From the NCBI GenBank assembly GCA_945910975.1, contig CAMDZY010000019.1, forward strand, positions 1-14,927: a stretch of DNA of 14,927 bases, given 5' to 3'. The notes under the pieces are model-generated. The model was given only the letters and a program-made list of their open reading frames with translations. It searched no databases and was not told where the DNA came from. Of the stretch, positions 13,504 to 14,927 are shown piece after piece. The position numbers and the translations under genes are program-made. Source of the stretch: an uncultured Clostridia bacterium. GTDB taxonomy: Bacteria > Bacillota > Clostridia > Oscillospirales > Oscillospiraceae. Positions within the stretch are counted from its first letter, which is position 1. Every line of letters starts with the position of its first letter.

Positions 13504-14742
13504 ATGCAGGATAATCAGGTACAACACGTATTTCTGGTGGGCGCAAAAAGTCTTGGCGCATACGGCGGCTATGAAACTTTCATCAATAAGCTGACCGAAT
13601 ACCATCAGAATAATCAGAAAATTCAATATCATGTGGCGTGCAAGGCAAACGGTGATGGCTGCATGGATCCCAATCAAACAGAGGGCGCACAGGTTCTTTC
13701 TGCGCATGAGTTTGTCTATCACAATGCACAGTGCTTCCAAATTCACGTCCCGGAAAAGCTGGGTCCTGCGCAGGCAATTTACTATGATGTTGCATCGTTA
13801 AAGGAATGCTGCAAAATCATTCGTGAACAGAAGCTCTCCCACCCGGTTGTCTATATCATGGCGTGCCGCATCGGGCCGTTTATGAAGCACTTTTATAAGA
13901 AGATCCATAAGCTGGGCGGCAAGGTATACTTAAACCCAGACGGCCACGAATGGATGCGTGCCAAATGGAGCGCCCCGATTCGTAAGTATTGGAAAATTTC
14001 GGAGCAAATGATGATCAAACACTGCGATCTGGCAATTTGCGATTCCGTAACGATCGAAAAGTATATTCACGATTGCTACGACGGCAAGGGGAGAAAAGGC
14101 GCCGATCCTGTAACCACGTTTATCGCCTACGGCGCCGAAACAAGAAAGAGCATTCTGGCCGACGATGATAAAAAATTGCTTGACTGGTATGCCGAGAAGA
14201 AGCTGCGCCCCAAGGACTATTATTTGGTCGTCGGACGTTTTGTGCCGGAGAACAATTATGAAACCATGATTCGGGAGTTCATGCGCAGCAAGACGAAAAA
14301 ATCCTTTGCCATTATCACCAATGTAAATGACAAATTCCTCAACGAACTGGAGCAGAGGCTGCATTATCGGGCGGATCCGCGCATCAAGTTTGTCGGAACC
14401 GTATACGACCAGGAGCTGCTGATGAAGCTCCGCGAAAATGCATATGCCTACTTCCACGGCCACGAGGTAGGCGGAACAAATCCAAGCCTGCTCGAAGCCT
14501 TGGGCAGTACCGATTTGAACCTCTTGCTGGATGTGGGCTTCAATCGTGAGGTGGCAGAGGATGCCGCGTTCTACTGGACAAAGGAAGCCGGCAATCTGGC
14601 AAAATTGATTGAACAGGCCGACGCCCTGCCCCAGGAGAAGATTGCGGAAATTGGCCAAAAGGCGAAGAACAGAATCCGCAATGCGTATAGCTGGGAGTTT
14701 ATTACAAGCGAATACGAAAAGGCGTTTCTTGGCAAAAAATAA
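13504..14742 (+). CDS. GT4-type rhamnosyltransferase-like glycosyltransferase
   Basis: This 412-residue glycosyltransferase has a GT-B fold and probably adds a sugar, likely rhamnose, to the lipid-linked intermediate at the cytoplasmic membrane face. The N-terminal part matches the DUF1972/Cps2T-like domain: HVFLVGAKSLGAYGGYETF (8-26), then YHVAC. YLNPDGHEWMRAKWS (142-156) and CDLAICDS (174-181) are acceptor-side blocks, and LVVGRFVPENNYETMI (241-256) is the usual start of the donor-binding domain. HGHEVGGTNPSLLEALG (318-334) replaces the common E-x7-E motif, as expected for this group. No membrane segment is seen. AGGAG precedes the ATG 12 bases after rfbC, and the neighbouring dTDP-rhamnose genes support a rhamnosyl donor. 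Linkage and acceptor are unknown. Confidence 0.87.
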   Translation: MQDNQVQHVFLVGAKSLGAYGGYETFINKLTEYHQNNQKIQYHVACKANGDGCMDPNQTEGAQVLSAHEFVYHNAQCFQIHVPEKLGPAQAIYYDVASLKECCKIIREQKLSHPVVYIMACRIGPFMKHFYKKIHKLGGKVYLNPDGHEWMRAKWSAPIRKYWKISEQMMIKHCDLAICDSVTIEKYIHDCYDGKGRKGADPVTTFIAYGAETRKSILADDDKKLLDWYAEKKLRPKDYYLVVGRFVPENNYETMIREFMRSKTKKSFAIITNVNDKFLNELEQRLHYRADPRIKFVGTVYDQELLMKLRENAYAYFHGHEVGGTNPSLLEALGSTDLNLLLDVGFNREVAEDAAFYWTKEAGNLAKLIEQADALPQEKIAEIGQKAKNRIRNAYSWEFITSEYEKAFLGKK

Positions 14743-14761
14743 TTTGGTAAGGGAATCGTGT

Positions 14762-14927
14762 ATGGCTGAAGAAAAGAAAGTCGAGCGGTTTGATGCACTT
14801 GACGGATTACGAACACTTGCGGCGCTGTGCATTGTTGCGATGCACGTGGCATTTAATTTAAATTACGAGATCCCCGCGCTGCGAGAATCGAATGTACTTT
14901 ATTTCTTTGATAAATTCACATATTTAT
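14762..14927 (+). CDS. Acyltransferase family 3 membrane protein, N-terminal part only
   Basis: The ATG at 14762 with AAGGGA eight bases upstream begins a frame that stays open to the window edge (55 codons visible). FDALDGLRTLAALCIVAMH (residues 10-28) is the hallmark start of the OafA/YrhL acyltransferase family (Acyl_transf_3): a GLR segment followed by a first membrane helix ending in the catalytic-type His. Full members have about ten membrane helices and add acetyl or other acyl groups to exported polysaccharides. It follows the rhamnosyltransferase by 19 bases, so it likely decorates the same polymer. The 3' end is cut by the window, not by a mutation. Confidence 0.88.
   Translation, partial: MAEEKKVERFDALDGLRTLAALCIVAMHVAFNLNYEIPALRESNVLYFFDKFTYL

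Noticed and set aside
12013..13746. 577-codon open frame on the minus strand
   Set aside because: It is antisense to rfbD, rfbC and the glycosyltransferase, whose motifs are intact. It has no ribosome site or recognisable domain; long antisense frames arise here from codon bias.

Overview
The window looks like chromosome of a Gram-positive, low-to-mid GC anaerobe of the Clostridia, most likely an Oscillospirales/Ruminococcaceae-type gut bacterium. This is inferred from strong GGAGG ribosome sites, the NlpC/P60 and YugP proteins, a TIGR04255-family protein, and the style of the polysaccharide genes. No rRNA, tRNA, CRISPR array or insertion sequence was found.

Left part (1-1985, + strand): the tail of a small conserved protein that enters from the left edge, a secreted SH3b-SH3b-NlpC/P60 cell-wall peptidase with a long Ser/Asp/Asn linker, and a YfcE-type metallophosphodiesterase ending at a bidirectional terminator.

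Middle part (1999-3982, - strand): a two-gene operon (TIGR04255-family protein, then a YugP-type membrane zinc metallopeptidase). It is driven by a near-consensus promoter and has a GC-rich hairpin in its 5' leader. Upstream lies a 99-codon gene of unknown function with a perfect Shine-Dalgarno sequence. The small gene and the large operon diverge.

Right part (4113-14927, + strand): a surface/extracellular polysaccharide operon running off the right edge. A strong promoter at 4113-4141 is followed by a leader of about 330 nt with two well-formed RNA structures. The genes in order are: a monotopic phosphoglycosyl transferase that would start the lipid-linked repeat unit; a sugar-phosphate nucleotidyltransferase; a UDP-glucuronate 4-epimerase-like enzyme and a UDP-glucose 6-dehydrogenase (together a route to UDP-glucuronate and UDP-galacturonate); a fusion of a short-chain dehydrogenase and a TagD-like cytidylyltransferase; the complete dTDP-L-rhamnose set rfbA-rfbB-rfbD-rfbC; a rhamnosyltransferase-like GT4 enzyme; and the start of a membrane acyltransferase. 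Together they suggest an acidic, rhamnose-containing, probably O-acylated polymer, possibly carrying a CDP-activated polyol phosphate. Polymerase, flippase and the other glycosyltransferases are presumably beyond the right edge.

The least ordinary items are the structured operon leader (4142-4480), the reductase-cytidylyltransferase fusion (8745-9911), and the small divergent gene (3683-3982).
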